DNA from: Desmodus rotundus
Lineage: Eukaryota; Chordata; Mammalia; Chiroptera; Phyllostomidae
DNA: 64,000 nt
NCBI RefSeq assembly: GCF_022682495.2
Contig: NC_071391.1
Coordinates: 107,987,195 to 108,051,194 of the forward strand
Direction: 5' to 3'
The notes beneath the pieces were generated by a model. That model saw only the letters and a program-made list of their open reading frames with translations. It had not been told where the DNA came from and made no database searches. Position numbers and translations under genes: made by a program. This document shows positions 1 to 12,900 of this stretch, in pieces (within the stretch, counting starts at the first letter, position 1; the number at the start of each line of letters is the position of its first letter).

Positions 1-123
1 GAATATGGAAAGGTTTCCAGCATGCTGTTCAGGGAGAATCTACTTGAATAGGGTGTAAGAGTGGGAGTGGAGAGTCCAATGACGTAGCTTTAGTGGTTGG
101 ATCATCATTGAATGAACGCACAC

Positions 124-140
124 AACCCCCCCCCCCCCCA
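124..140. repeat. Poly-C run
   Basis: A run of about 13 to 14 C between ACACAA and ACATTTG. A shorter C-run lies at 1502-1511. Confidence 0.9.
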
Positions 141-199
141 CATTTGAGTTTCATTATTTTCCCCAGCTTGGCTGTGAGTGACAGTCCCACCATAGCTCA

Positions 200-262
200 G
201 TACTTAGAAGAGTGCCTGACACATAGGAAGTGCTCAGTAAATATTTGATGACTAATAAATAT
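200..262 (+). mobile_element. MIR SINE 3' fragment
   Basis: AGAGTGCCTGACACATAGGA followed by AGTGCTCAGTAAATATTTG is the MIR 3' core. Confidence 0.65.
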
Positions 263-510
263 CTATTGAGAGCATACTACTATTTAAGAATGCGTCCCTT
301 AGCATAAAACAGTCCCATATTTGACTGTTGGCTTCACCACAGACTTGTTCCTGTTATACCACAAAGTCTCAGGTTTTTTTTTTTTTCCTGCGAAATGGAT
401 GTACTGATACTTATCAGGCATGTGCAAATATATATAAACACAAATATATGCACTCATAGGTATCTCCATCTATTTCCTTCTCTATCTTTCTAAGGAAAGA
501 TTAAAACATA

Positions 511-750
511 CTTGAGTACTTATATGGTAAACACTGTTCTAAATATTTCCCATAAATTAACTCACTTAATCATCACCACAAATGTATGTGTAAGGTACCG
601 TCACACATGAAGAAACAGGCACAGAGAGGTTAAGTAATTAACTTAACTAATTAGCTTGATCATCTTGCTCAACTAATCAGTAGCAAGCTGAGATTTGAAG
701 TCAGGCCAGAGTAGCTCTTGAGTCCCTTCTCTCAACCACTAAATCACCTT
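511..750 (-). mobile_element. MIR SINE
   Basis: Reverse MIR: GAGTACTTATATGGTAAAC, TGAAGAAACAGGCACAGAGA, GGTTAAGTAATTAACTTAAC and GAGATTTGAAGTCAGGCCAG. Confidence 0.75.
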
Positions 751-3669
751 TCCAAGGTAATGCAAAATAACTTGTGTAACATGGTGCCCAGCACAATTTT
801 TCCTTTGCACTACAATTACTATTTTCTTAACCTCAGGTTAAGCTCTCATTATGGGTTATAGTATCCCCCCAAAGGTTAGGGAAACAAGAGCTCTTAAGCC
901 CAGAGGACACAGCAGCAGCATGCTTTGAAATGACTTTTGTTGTCCCAACATTTGTTTGAGTTTTATTAAATGTGATTATATGACCCACCCTTAGGGAGAA
1001 ACCAATTTCCTTGGGTGCTCAGTACAGCCTCTAGAGCAGTACACACACTTGGCAGTCTACTTCCAAGGTGATTATTACACTTGCGTTAATCTATCAGCCA
1101 GCAAATGACTCCCAGAGATTCACGGGACTGAACAATGTTGTGCTAGACCAGCATCACATTTCACGTTGTCGGCAGTGGGTGCGGGGACAGCTGAGTGGGG
1201 TGAGAGGGAGTGTGATCAGCTATTGGATTATTGAGCAGCTCCATCTGGAGTCATCCTGGGATCCATCAGATATTAAGTAGGAGCTGAATTTTTTTGTTGA
1301 TCATAGACCCAGAAAGAGATAAAAGTCTTTTATTTGATAGCTAATGAAGTATCATAATTTATGGGACATGATGTAACTAGTGAGAAGTTTTCTTAGTGAT
1401 AAAGAAAAAATCTTCTCTATTATGGTAGTAATAGATTATATGTTTATAATCATCTCTAACTTTTCAAACTTTTTTGCATGTATTATATTTCTACAGATAT
1501 TCCCCCCCCCCACTTGTGTATTCTTACTCCTTAAATCTTCCCCACATTTATGGAGGAAAAAATAGTATTTCTGGATAATTTCTCTCCATTTGTTTGTGGC
1601 ACTAGGCTATGGAAGTCAGTTATTTAGCAAATATTTCTGTATTGTTTCTCTGGGTCAGGTTCTGTGGTAGGCAGAGCTGAGTGAGGCACATTTTCTAGCG
1701 TTATGAAACTGGCAGTCAAGTAGGGGAGAGAGAAACAAAAAGGAAAAAATATTTTGGAGCCAGTTTCATTGATGTTTCTAAAGGGGGGGAGAGAATGAGA
1801 GAGGTAAAATGATACAAATTAGAAAATTAAAGAAGGTACTATTGGGCAAGGGACTGGGGCTGTGTGTGTGCATATCAGTGAGATATAGGGATAGATCTGA
1901 GAAAATCTTCTGCTCCATCAAGATGTCTGAGAACTGACTCATGGGCTGATGTGGGGAAGGAGGTTACTTGGTATTAGTCAGGATAGGATACACCAAGCTG
2001 CAGAAACAAACAACTTCCAAATCTTGGTTGTTTATGACAACTAACAACTTTACACTCTATTTGCTCACTTCAGGCCAGCTGTGGCTTTTGCTCCTTTGTT
2101 TTCTTACTTTTGGACCCACACTTACAGAGCAGCCCTTATCCTGAATGCTGGAGTTGTTATGTCAGAGGGAGAAGAGAGTGAGGTTCTTGAACTAACCATT
2201 AAATGCTCACAACTTATTGACCAGAACTAGTCATGCAGCCTTGAAGACACAGAGATGGGCTGAAAGCATAATACTACCATGTGCCCCTGAAAGTATGGAC
2301 CTGGCCATATCTGAACAGCATCAGTGACAAACTCATGCCACCACAGAACCTGGAACAGGGAAGTCAGCTGCTCACACTGAAAGAGGTTTCAGGCTCTTTC
2401 CGGGGAACAGCAGTGAGCAGTAGTGACACAGGCAGAGAAAAAAAGGTCAGAACATAGGAACCCCAAACCATCAGATGGACCACGGGCATGTTTCTATACA
2501 AATTTTCTTGTCAAAACCAAATTTATAGGACTGCTGTGAAGTTCACTGATATTAAAATTTTATGTGTAATAAGGGTGAGGAAATGTATAAGGAGCCCTTA
2601 GAGTTTCTCTGTTTTTCTCCCGCCTTTCCAGCTATAGTGTCTCCTGCTGCCCTACCCAAGCCATCGTGTTTTCTCTGTGGTAGAGAAATGAGAACAGCTT
2701 GAGTGTTTGTCTCAGGAAGTGTTCGGGGAGAAGGAAGAATGAGACTGAGTGAGAGAGCCTCCTGCCCCTGTGCATGTGTTTGAACACGTGTTGGGGGGCA
2801 CTTTGGGTGTTTGCGCTGACTGGTTGCATTTGGCAACTACTAGCCAGGAATGCCAATTGTCCTAAAATGGACAGGAAAGTCCTGTAGAATGAAGAATTGT
2901 AACACTTCAAATATCAATGGTTGAAAAACACTGGTAGGAGAAGAGGCAGCTGTCAACACAGCTTTGTAATTTAGGGTGGCTCTGAGCTCCAGAGAGGCTT
3001 GGAGTGATGGCCAGATTCTTGAGAATGGGATTTTAGTCTTCTTTTCCTACTTAGGTGGCATTGAATACAGTGATCGATCAGTTAAATACATGGCTAACAG
3101 ATGCCTCAGTTACTGTGTTCCTGGCTCTTGCCTAGCTCTTGCACAACAATGTTCTTTAAGATAGTTAGAGGCTAAGCTAAAGGTCTAGGTAAATTCATGG
3201 ATGATATTCTAACAAGTTAAACAGAGAGGCTTGGGACATCTGGGACATGTTCCTAATTCTTCAAGGCAGCGTCAGGGCAGCGAATGGGGCCTCCTGCCGC
3301 ATGCTCCTGGATGCCCGGACCCCTTTCAGTAACAACCCTTGTTCCCAGAGGGGCAGAACCTGGTCCTACATCTGGGTTTTTCTTTGGCTCATATGCTCCC
3401 ACAGCTTGTCTACCCTTGTCTACCCTACTCAACTCTTCAATATCAGCTCAACTATGCTTCATCAGGGGAAGCTTGTTAGGGTCCTGAACAAACCAAAATC
3501 TCTCTGTCCTTTAAACTCCTGCCTCATTTATGATCTGAAACATTCCTCTGGACTACCTGTTTCTTCTGATAGATCCTAAACAAAAGATGAGATTTGTGTT
3601 CAGGATAATTTATTCCGCATGTGGAATGAAGGGTTAGGGCGAGAGATAAGAACCTAAAAATTCTAGATA
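751..3669. other. Unique AT-rich sequence, no gene seen
   Basis: Apart from the L2-like piece at 1621-1740 and a C-run at 1502-1511, I see no repeats or credible coding. Open frames are at most 110 codons, without domains or splice context. Confidence 0.5.
1621..1740 (-). mobile_element. L2-like fragment
   Basis: TTTAGCAAATATTTCTGTAT, GGTCAGGTTCTGTGGTAGGC and GTCAAGTAGGGGAGAGAGAA fit the complement of an L2 3' region. Confidence 0.45.
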
Positions 3670-4225
3670 CAGTCAGTTCTGTTGTAACACTTGTTTTGAA
3701 AACACAAATTTGTTACAACACGATTGAACTATTAAGGGACGATTGGAACAGTGTGAATTTTGCATTTGCTCATACACGATTTTGTCTACAGCAAAAGTAA
3801 GGTGAATGCAGAAACTGTACTCTGCCGAACCAAGCTGTGGAGGAGTAGACAGACTGCACACACCGACCACATCCACCCACGCCTGGCCTTTCAATGTTTT
3901 GGCTGACATCAGGTAACTCCCTCTACTGTTTCCCTGTAACTTACCAGCTACACCTTTCCAACTCCTGGAAGTCTTCAGGTCTTTCTCAAGGTAAAACCCC
4001 AAAGTATTGTGACATTTATGTTTTTCTTAACCATTTAAATTGTGTAAAACTATGCTACCACTTTAATTTGGGTTCTAGCTCTTGTGCATGTGTCACTGAC
4101 AAAGTTGTGGAATGTTGTGTCCCCAACCCCATGTTTCCCATAAGCCTTGTGATTTTTATTGCACAATACTGCTTAGCATGATGATTTTTAGAAATGCATA
4201 TATGTCACATCGTAGCAAAACTGAC
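3670..4225. mobile_element. Tigger-like (pogo group) DNA transposon, non-coding
   Basis: The left end CAGTCAGTTCTGTTGTAACA is mirrored at the right end (plus-strand TCGTAGCAAAACTGACTA). TA dinucleotides flank both ends (3668-3669 and 4226-4227). The internal sequence resembles the eutherian Tigger15-type consensus from memory. It has no transposase frame, so it is a MITE-like passive copy. Confidence 0.55.
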
Positions 4226-4229
4226 TACT

Positions 4230-7200
4230 TTTTGAAATCCAAGTTTGAGATACTTCATCAAGACTGCTTGCAGGGAGAAGAAGACAGGGCACAACTTACA
4301 CCTCACTCATCCCAAGAACCCACATTGCATAATAGTTAGTAAGGACTGTTTTCAAGGGGGAGCAGAAAGGGAAAAAACACAAGCAAACTATGTACCTGCA
4401 CGTTAAAGACTATGAAGTTACTCTGTGTTACATGTCCACTCTCATCCTCATGGACATCTTTCCTTCATTCCATGGGGCAGGGAATAGACAGGCCCTTCCT
4501 CAATTCTACAGTGCGCCTGCCGCACTTTCCCTTACAGAACGTCCCCACAGTGGCGCTTCATCATTCATGTTAGTTTATGTCTTCAGACTATGAACTTGAG
4601 TTGTTTCTTCATATACTATAGATGTAATATAGCAAAATTTCAGAACAATAAATGGTGCTAAGAAATTTACTCTAACAGCACAAAGACAAATAATGAACAC
4701 CTACTTAATTTTGAAATAATACCTAAAACTCATCTTTGGCTTTAAATAATAAGGCAATGCACATTTTGAAGTAGGCTTTGTTTTATACACTAAATCACAT
4801 TAAGTCCCTTTAGAGAATAATAGAAAATCTAAGAGTGAGAGACAGGGCTTTTTCAGGGACTAAGGGAGTCTTTCTTCCAGCTCTATCCTTCTGCCTCTCT
4901 TGGTTCCTCATTTTTCTATCTTGAGCATTTATCAGTTGGGCAGGCTGGGCTTTGTTTTCACAGACTGGTCAAAAATTCTGACTGAAATGAAAATTGTACT
5001 AACCCTTCTAGGGAGTTTACAATTCACAAATGACTCAAAAAATTAAAGAGGCTTTCAGATTTGAAGGGTTAAATTTCTAATGGTAGAATTCCAGACACTG
5101 TGGCAGGTCTAAGGGTTGAGGGCTTATTAAAATTATAGTTGCTATTAAAGAAAGATTCATGTTTTTAAAAAACCTAAAACACATACAAAATGGGTTAATG
5201 GTATTCACAGGTTAAGGAGGGCAAGTGGAGACATCAAGTCCAAGGTCTTCGAACTCTGCCTAGGAATTTCTTGTGGGGTTGGGTGCAGATGAGTAGAAAG
5301 GCAAATAGCCGGGTTTCAACTCGGTTAGATCTTTGTTCATTTTACATAAGATTTCTTTTAAAAAAGCACTAAACTATTTTAAAAAATGTTTGCAAACTAG
5401 AGGCCTAGTCCCATGTGTGTGAGGTCCCTGGCTCAGGGCTTTTTCTATCAATCGTCCTTGGCAAAGACGTTGTCTGAAATTAGAGCACTGAGCTACCTGG
5501 TTACTCACAGTAGGGCTCAGTTTCAAAGAGTAAGAGAGCGTAGAAACTAACATTTGTTGGTTTCTTATGATAAAGCAAGACACTGGGCGGTGACCACTTT
5601 TCATGTTATTGTTTGAATAACACAAAAAGCAGATGTTATCCCCATTTTGTAGTTGAGAAAACCGAGGCTCAGAGATTAAGTCCCATGTCCCGGGTCACAG
5701 GGTTGGCAGGACAAAACTTTCAGGGAGTTCAGGACTCTTGCCTGAAAAAATGAATTTCTTTCATCCTTCATCCTCTGCTCAGTTGGAAAAAGCTTTTGAT
5801 TAAGAGAGATAAGCCATGTCTGCAAATCTGCTGCCAGCAAGCTGATATGAGGCAGAGACTGATGTATTCATGTCTACTGGGGAGAAGGTAGCTATCAGAA
5901 AGGTCACTAGGCTTTTCCAGCTTCAGGTCACAATTTGTATCATTACAGTCTCACTGTCTCTTCTTTCCAGCTCCCCAAATGTGAGACATCTGTGCATACC
6001 ATCAGTATACATGTCACTGTTTTCTCTCTTCGTGCAGTACTTGACTTACATTTTAACTCTGACTCTGCCCCGGCTTACTTATTTCCAACCAGAGTGCTGG
6101 AGGCTTTCTGTGACTCTCCATTCTTGAAGAGTAAGTTCCAGCAGGACAGAGAGAGCAGATCCGAAGCCCCAAGAAGAGAAGCTGGATTCCACTTCATGCC
6201 TCTGAAGTTATCACCATTTTTTCCTGTTTCTCCTACTTTCTAAGTCTTTCTGCCTTTCCTATAACATCACCTTGGATTCTATATCACTAAAGCTTTAACT
6301 CCAAGGGGATGAAAAAGAAAATCCCTTTTCATTTATATGTAGAATATTTTACTGTGCTTGTTTTTGTTATTTTAGTATATTTTTATAAAATGGCCAAGAA
6401 GAAAATGGACAAGTGACTAAAATTTACAATTGCGTATGTGCATAGAAATAGCCACTCATGGACGGGAGGTAGTGGCATCACACATGCCCTGTCCCCATGT
6501 CCTCCTTCATCTCACTCCAGGAACATGCCTGGAGCTGTTTACGGAAACTTGGGGCTGTAGATGGGTTTTGTGTGGGGTTCTGAGGTGTTTGAAGGAAAGC
6601 CAGATGAGGGTAGAGAAAATTAGTACAAGTTAATAGGAACAGAGTTTAGTGTTTCTCTTTCTAACCATAACACCAAGATGCCTTTTACCACAGAGCCCCC
6701 CATCCGGAGCAGAGAGTGGAGGAAGCCTTTTGTATGACATTTTTCAATGACTACAGTTTGTGGGAATCACATCCATAAAACATTGTCCACATGGTCTACG
6801 TGGTAAAGGCAGCTTTCGTTTTATCTCACTGCATTTTTAGAGCTTCATTTTGTGTTAGCTGTTTAAAGATGGTGTCCTTCATTTCCCCCTTTTGGTAAGG
6901 GAAGTGTTTTCCTGTGGCTTATCTAAATTGGATGTAGAGCTACCTGGCTGTGAGGAATGCACACATACAAGTAAGTGATCTGTTAGATGCCAAGATGTTG
7001 AGGGTGACAGAATATATCTAGGGACTTAAATCTTGCTCACTGGCAAGAGTTTTTTACTGCAAACTGGTAAGAATCTACAAGATGGCAATCGTAGTGAGTG
7101 AACTCCATTTTCCCAGCATGCAAACCCCTCAGCATTGCTGTCACATACTCCTGTCACAAACTCTGTTTCTGTCCACACTTAGGCTCCTGGGTTTCAGCCT

Positions 7201-7950
7201 CACACAGAAACATGTCTGTACAGTCCAAAGTTTTCCACTCCCCACAGCATCTGAACAAAGCTCTGCATATAGCAGGGCTCACATGTTTCGTTATCTCGAT
7301 AAGCAGTACCGGCATCAGTAACACATAGTTATCAAGTGGTCACCGCACGCCTGGTGCTGTGCTGGTTATGGGAAGAGACTGGCAAAGACCTGTTCTGCCA
7401 AATATATTAAATTAGAAATGAACATAGGAATGAACTTGCTAAGATGTCCACAGGGACTGTTGCAATTCAAAAATGTTTATGTAACAGGATTTCCACAAAT
7501 GTTTTCAAAGTACATTATTATATTTTATCTCATATAACTATATCTATATGTACACAGTTCTAATGTATATAATATGTAAACCTCTGCTTGTACAGTCCAT
7601 CATTTCATGTACTAGTAAGAAAGAAAACATAACCAAGATTAGGAGACTAATAGAAAACCCTGCATAAACCTGAAGGTAAATTAAAAATAAAGGTTGTATG
7701 CCTCAAAATAAAATAGAAAAAAAGAAGAAGAAGAGAAAATAAAAATAAAAAGAAAAAAGAAATCTGTAAGACAAAAATGGAGTGTTCCCCAAATGAAACA
7801 TTGAACATCAGAGGCTCCCCCTTTTTGATAAAGGTGCTAATAGTTTCTTCTGGATCATGGGCCATGCTGCTTCCAACAGGTAGCTGAGCTGTGCAGGGAC
7901 TGAAAAGAGGCCATCATAGCAAAGGAAGTATAGCCCAGGAAGCACTTTCT
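4230..7950. other. Mostly unique sequence, no gene seen
   Basis: Holds one MIR (5585-5745). Other open frames are short (about 100 codons or fewer) and featureless. The A-rich stretch at 7700-7760 is low complexity. Confidence 0.5.
5585..5745 (-). mobile_element. MIR SINE
   Basis: Reverse MIR core: ATCCCCATTTTGTAGTTGAG, AAAACCGAGGCTCAGAGATT and CCGGGTCACAGGGTTGGCAG. Confidence 0.7.
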
Positions 7951-7951
7951 C

Positions 7952-8167
7952 TTTTTTTTTTTATTATTATTGTTCAAGTACAATTGTCTCCATTTTCTCC
8001 CCACCATGTTCCTCCACCCCATCCACCCCCATCTCCCACCCTCCATCCTACCCCGCTTTGTCTTTGTCCATGAGTTGTTTATACATGTTCCTTGATCACC
8101 CTTCCCCCTCTTTTCCCCACTATCCCCCTCCCCTCTGGTTGCTGTCAGTTTATTTTTTATTTCAATG
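7952..8167 (-). mobile_element. 5'-truncated L1 3' end
   Basis: A T-run, (TTA)n and then C-rich sequence matching the 3'UTR of the 17.5-kb L1 (TTCAAGTACAATTGTCTCC and the ATCCCCCTCCCC block). Homology ends near 8167. No clear target duplication was found. Long open frames here on both strands are by-products of the low-complexity sequence. Confidence 0.75.
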
Positions 8168-9819
8168 GCCAGGTCCCCAGTTGGAGGTATGTGAAAGGCA
8201 ACCATGACACTTTTGGGCAACATCAGTGTCATCATATTTCCTGCTCCCAGTGTGTGGCAAGAGCATCATGAGGTCAATTACGTTTCCTAAGGTTTCCAGG
8301 CCAGACTGCCCCAGAGTGGCCATAGTGTTTTTTACCAGGAGAGGGGTCCTGGAGAAGTAATCATGTATTATTATACAGCAAAGAGCTTCAGGTGAGTCAT
8401 TTATTCATTCAGTGAAGGCCCCTTTTGTACATATACAGGAGAGGAAGAGATCTGGGAGTCTCAGCACAGGTCTGAGCATTGATGCATATAAACTTTAGGA
8501 AATTGAGCAGCTGCCCAATGAGTGAAAAATATCTGGGATATAGCAAAACCTGGCATTACATTGTTAATCCAGGTTGGCATATTGCTTTTGGAAATTCTCT
8601 ATTCCTCATGTATTTGCTTGAAGTTTGCTTTTCAGATCTTTTATTAAAATGTTATTGAGGATAGTTTCTCTCTGGTATATCCATTAATTATTACTCATTT
8701 TGACAAATATGATTTAAGTAACTGGATATTCCTGACATTTTATATTCTAAAAATATGCACCCTTTCCTGGGAGCATGTGCTGGCTCTGTCCTTCTGCTCT
8801 AGTGCCGTGTGTCCTGTTTCCTTCAGCACATGCGGGCACTGTCAGTCTCAGGCATGGGAACTTCCCCAGAGATTTCTAAACTGAAGGCAGATGGTCACTT
8901 TGAACAGAAATGTGGGCACCAAGATATGTCCTGGGCAACACCATTAAACATCTCCCTAACAGCAGTCTGTTATGTTAGTAGTACCATGCTCTATGGGGGT
9001 TTTACCTGCATCTCTGGCACAGTGCTTTTGGCCCACATAGATCTGAAACACAAGGAAAGAAATAACAGAGATCAGTTTTGCAGCCCCTGATGCTGGATTA
9101 GAAAATACTGCAGCATGATCAGTGCTGCTAGAGTCCCCGGTGAGCCCCACTTACTTGGAGGAGACAATGGAAGACCAGAAAGGCATAACTATACTTCATT
9201 GGGGAGCACAGAAAGCCTAACTGTAATTAAAAAAAGATTCAATACAATTGCTGAAATTGCTCACCCAACTATCAACAACTTTTGACAGATCTGTCTTAAT
9301 ATAGTTTGGGAAACTGTTCCAGGCCAAGAACTTAAAGTAACTGTCTATTTTGTTAAAGAAACCCCCCCAGTAAATTGGGAGTCAGCACATTCCACCACGT
9401 TTACAGCCTCTCTAGTGAAATAACATGAGATATTTGTACTCTTCACTACCCATGCTAGTCCTAGTAGACTAGTCTAGCCCCACCCACTGAAACATAGCCT
9501 CAGGGTTCCACAAGTTCTAATATTAACCTTTCAGCTCCCACATTTCAAAATAAGAGTCCCAGTCAAGTTGGCTTTAAGTGGTCACCAAATATAATTACCT
9601 AAACAAGATTGTTGTGTTCATAGACACTTCTGGCAGAATTTAGGTTGGTATGCTTAAATGTTAAACACGTATATACACACCACATTTTTCCGTATCTGTC
9701 CATATGTTAAGACTGAATTTTTTTGTTATACAGACAACACTGTACTATATAGTTATCAACTGAAAGACACTTCCATAAAGTAAAACTTTAATTTCTTAAA
9801 TTATTTACTAACCTAATTG
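8168..9819. other. Unique sequence, no gene seen
   Basis: No repeat family or coding domain recognised. A 93-codon plus frame at 8809-9090 has no recognisable motif. Confidence 0.45.
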
Positions 9820-10390
9820 TGTTTACTATCTATTACTACATAGCAAATTACCCCAAATGTGACAGCTTAAAACAACAGCATATTTCTTATCTTATAGTAT
9901 CTTCTATTATTTCTTACCTCAAGATGTTTCTTCTCTGAAGGTCAGGAATCTGGGCACGGCTCAGCTGGATCCTGTCCTTCGGAAGCCTTTAGGCTGCAAT
10001 CAGAGTATCAGCTAGAACTGCGGTCTTGACAAAGCCCAACTGGGGAGGATCCAATTCAAGATCACACAGGCAGTTCTCAATGGGCCATTGCACTGAGACC
10101 TCAGACCTAGATGGCAGCTGGCGGGCCACCCCTTACTTCCTTGCCCTGTGGACCCCTCCAATATGGCACCTTGCTTCATCCAAGTGAGCAAATGAGAGGC
10201 AATAAGGAAAGTTTGCCAGCAACAGGAAGTCACAAACAAAAGTGACATCCCATGATTTTTTGCTGTATCCTATTGGTTAGAAGCAAGTCACCTGGTCCAT
10301 CCCATATTTGAAGCAATGGGATAACACAAGGGCATGAATGCCAGTAGCCACATGTTCTCAATAGCTTCTGCATTAGACGCCACAGCTATG
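9820..10390 (+). mobile_element. MLT1 (MaLR) solo LTR, MLT1D-like
   Basis: GCAAATTACCCCAAATGTGA, CAGCTTAAAACAACAGCATA, AATCTGGGCACGGCTCAGCT, CTATTGGTTAGAAGCAAGTC and GGGATAACACAAGGGCATGA follow the MLT1D-type consensus in order. An extra ~30 bp near 9895-9925 interrupts it. This is an ancient ERVL-MaLR LTR without internal region. Confidence 0.7.
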
Positions 10391-11954
10391 TAATATGTAG
10401 TTTGTTGAATCTAATTGTATTAAGTTAAGTGCAAAGTGAGATCTGTGGAGGTCTTATTCCATGGTGTGCTTCAGCCATTTTTGAGTCATCTGCTATCATT
10501 ATAATTCAGGTTGAAGAATCACTCAGCATCAGCACACTGTTATTCCATCTTTAGTTCTACTTTATTTCACTTTGTTTTAATTTTCAGTCAGGCTTCTCTC
10601 TTCTAAATGTAATACGATCACTAGAAGTTCTAGACTTATTCTCCACTAACATGAACGGGTCTTGCTCTTTCTCAATAGTTCCAGCAAGTGTCCAGGCATT
10701 GAGCCTGATTTGATGAATTTGGGTCTTGTGCCCATCTCTGAGGCAGTCACTGGCCCAAAGGATGCAAAGTTCTCCTGGGACACCAGGGGAGTTAAATTCT
10801 ACCCAAACATGAAGGACTGTGAATGGGGTTAATTAATTAATTAACCTGGGAGTGGTTAATTAATTAATTAACCTCCCAGTGGAGTCCAGATGCTATTACC
10901 AGAAGGGATATGCATGCTGGGTGCCAAAACATTAGAAGTACGGGAGCTATTTGGAGACCTTGGTGGAAACAGATACAGCTTAGGTAATCAAGGGGCCTGG
11001 CCAGCTTTGAATAATTCTGTAAGAGCAGCACGCTTCCCTCTATTGCCAGAAGCTTGTGTGAAGCCACCAATGAGATTCCTTCTGCATACTTCCCTGGCAA
11101 TGGGCTTTGGTTATTCATGTAGTGTGTGACATGGTATTGGAAAGATCCAGTGTTAACTTCCAGTGGCAAGATTGTGATGAATGCTTTGGCCATCAAATGA
11201 AAGATTCATACTTTCCGGGACTAGAAGGAAAAGCATCCATTATATCCAGTTTTCTTGGGATCTCTCTTACATTCACTTGTGTTCCTGAAAGGACCAGGCC
11301 ATGTGATTATGGATATTCAGCAATCAATACCTCTAATAACATGGACAAGAAGCATCTTACAGCAGCCTAAAGGGCAAAGGGACCCCAGATGAGCAACAAC
11401 AATTTGATGAGCTTTTGGGACATGACAGGTGTACCCTGACCACCTTTTGGGGTGCTCATGGGCAATGGCCTGATGTTCAGAGCAGGCAGGGAATCCCAGA
11501 GCATCATGGTGCTGCAGTGGCCTGGAAGAACCATAGTAGGAAAAGGACAGAATCAGCTATGGAAGGAATTCCGTCCTTCCTGGGCTAAAGAAGGAATCAG
11601 CAGGGGGGTAAGCTGGTCCCTGCATGCTGCATCTAACAAAGCCTTGGGAAGCTCCATTGCTTTGGTGCCACATAAGGCCCCAGGCTGGGAGCACTGCTCT
11701 GTGAGTTGTGGTCCTCAAGAGCCAGGTCCCCACAACCCCCAGCCAGCAGGAAATCATGATGCCATCTTCTGGGATTGGTGACTGGACAAAACTCTGCCAT
11801 TTGTGGAGGTCGTAGAGTCCAATGCTTTGTGTGCATCCTTCTAGAATATGCACCACTGATGAGGAGGGGAGATAGACATTGAAAAAATTTTATGAATTGC
11901 GTACTGTTAGTCATCACATCCATGCAAAACTCCCTCATAAATAAACAGAGTGGA
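10391..11954. other. Unclassified sequence with several 80-118 codon frames
   Basis: Slightly more balanced in GC than its surroundings, with overlapping frames on both strands (for example 10864-11196 minus, 11107-11370 plus, 11633-11989 minus). None shows a domain or homopolymer signature I recognise. It could be an old ERV or retrocopy relic. The twin palindromes lie inside. Confidence 0.3.
10827..10873. repeat. Twin 20-bp AATT palindromes
   Basis: GGTTAATTAATTAATTAACC occurs at 10827-10846 and again at 10854-10873, separated by 7 bp. Each copy is a perfect palindrome. The surrounding bases (CTGGGAGTGG and CTCCCAGTGG) also echo each other. Confidence 0.95.
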
Positions 11955-12100
11955 GGGAACATGGGTCTGGGAAGCAGAAAGCTGGACACTGAATTTGGCC
12001 CTGCCTGTTAGCTGTGAAACTCTGAGCAAGTCCCTGAAACATTCTGCACCTCAGTTGCTTCATCTGAGACATGGACACAGTGCTAATGCTTGTCTTACTT
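11955..12100 (+). mobile_element. MIR SINE
   Basis: Forward MIR: GGGAAGCAGAAAGCTGGACA, TGTTAGCTGTGAAACTCTGA, GCAAGTCCCTGAAACATTCT and GCACCTCAGTTGCTTCATCT. Confidence 0.75.
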
Positions 12101-12109
12101 CACCATTCT

Positions 12110-12260
12110 TGTATTTATTTATTCATTTGTACAATAGATATTTATAGAGTGCTTGTGCATGACACTGATTTGGGCTGTATTTAAGACAAAACCAAGTTTT
12201 GCTTTAATAGAGAGGATAAAATAAGATATTTGATAAAAATATCTTATTAACTTTAAAGTA
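12110..12260 (-). mobile_element. L2-like fragment
   Basis: ATTTATTTATTCATTTGTAC and ATAGATATTTATAGAGTGCT resemble the reverse L2 3' end. Strongly decayed. Confidence 0.4.
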
Positions 12261-12379
12261 TCATAAGCATGTAAATGATGATCATATTATATTATTAATT
12301 CAACTTTTTTCAGACAGCTGTTTATCTCCCAACCTTCCCCGTAAGCATGTTGAATACACAACATGAGCAATTTACTTCC

Positions 12380-12900
12380 TTTGGAGCAGAGATTTCATTT
12401 TCTCTGTCAGTCTAGACAAGTCTGCTGCAGGGTTGGTGTTTATAATTGCTTCTGCACAGGCTCCCAGGGCCTCCAGGGACAGGTGTGCCAAGGTCGTTGA
12501 GATGCAGCCTCCCCTGCTTTCTGTCACCATGCAGTCTTCAGCCCCCAGAGGAGCTGCACAGGCAAATGTGTCATTGATGTGTAATTAATGGAGAGGGGGT
12601 CGGGTTCAACATTAACACACACAAATCAAGACCTTGTCTACCATGTGGGGAGGGGAACTTAATGGGACTTTTGTTCTTTTAGCAATATTTATTGATACAA
12701 AGTGCTACACACTGGAGTGGGGAGGGGGAGGGCCTCCATGGCATCAGTGATGTGTCTGTCTGCAGGGAGTCACAGGGACAGGCATCAGTTAGATCTGCTG
12801 ATTAATTCCAGGCTCCAAATATTGAAGTGGCGAGGGAGCTGGAGGGAATATTCTTCTGTTTAAAATGTGTGTGCAGAGTTCATCTGATTTGAGCTGCCCT
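12380..12900. promoter_or_regulatory. Candidate conserved non-coding element
   Basis: Repeat-free segment between an L2 relic and unique sequence. It contains TGTGTAATTAATGG (homeodomain-like), ATTGATACAAAG (SOX-like ACAAAG), CTGATTAATTCC and several G-rich blocks. No open frame of interest. The call is compositional. Confidence 0.25.

Noticed and set aside
7855..8235. 126-codon minus frame
   Set aside because: It reads through the low-complexity G-rich 3'UTR of a truncated L1, with no domain.
11557..11989. Overlapping 99- and 118-codon minus frames as a retrogene
   Set aside because: Opposite-strand frames of equal length, no poly(A) tail or target duplication, and no familiar motif.
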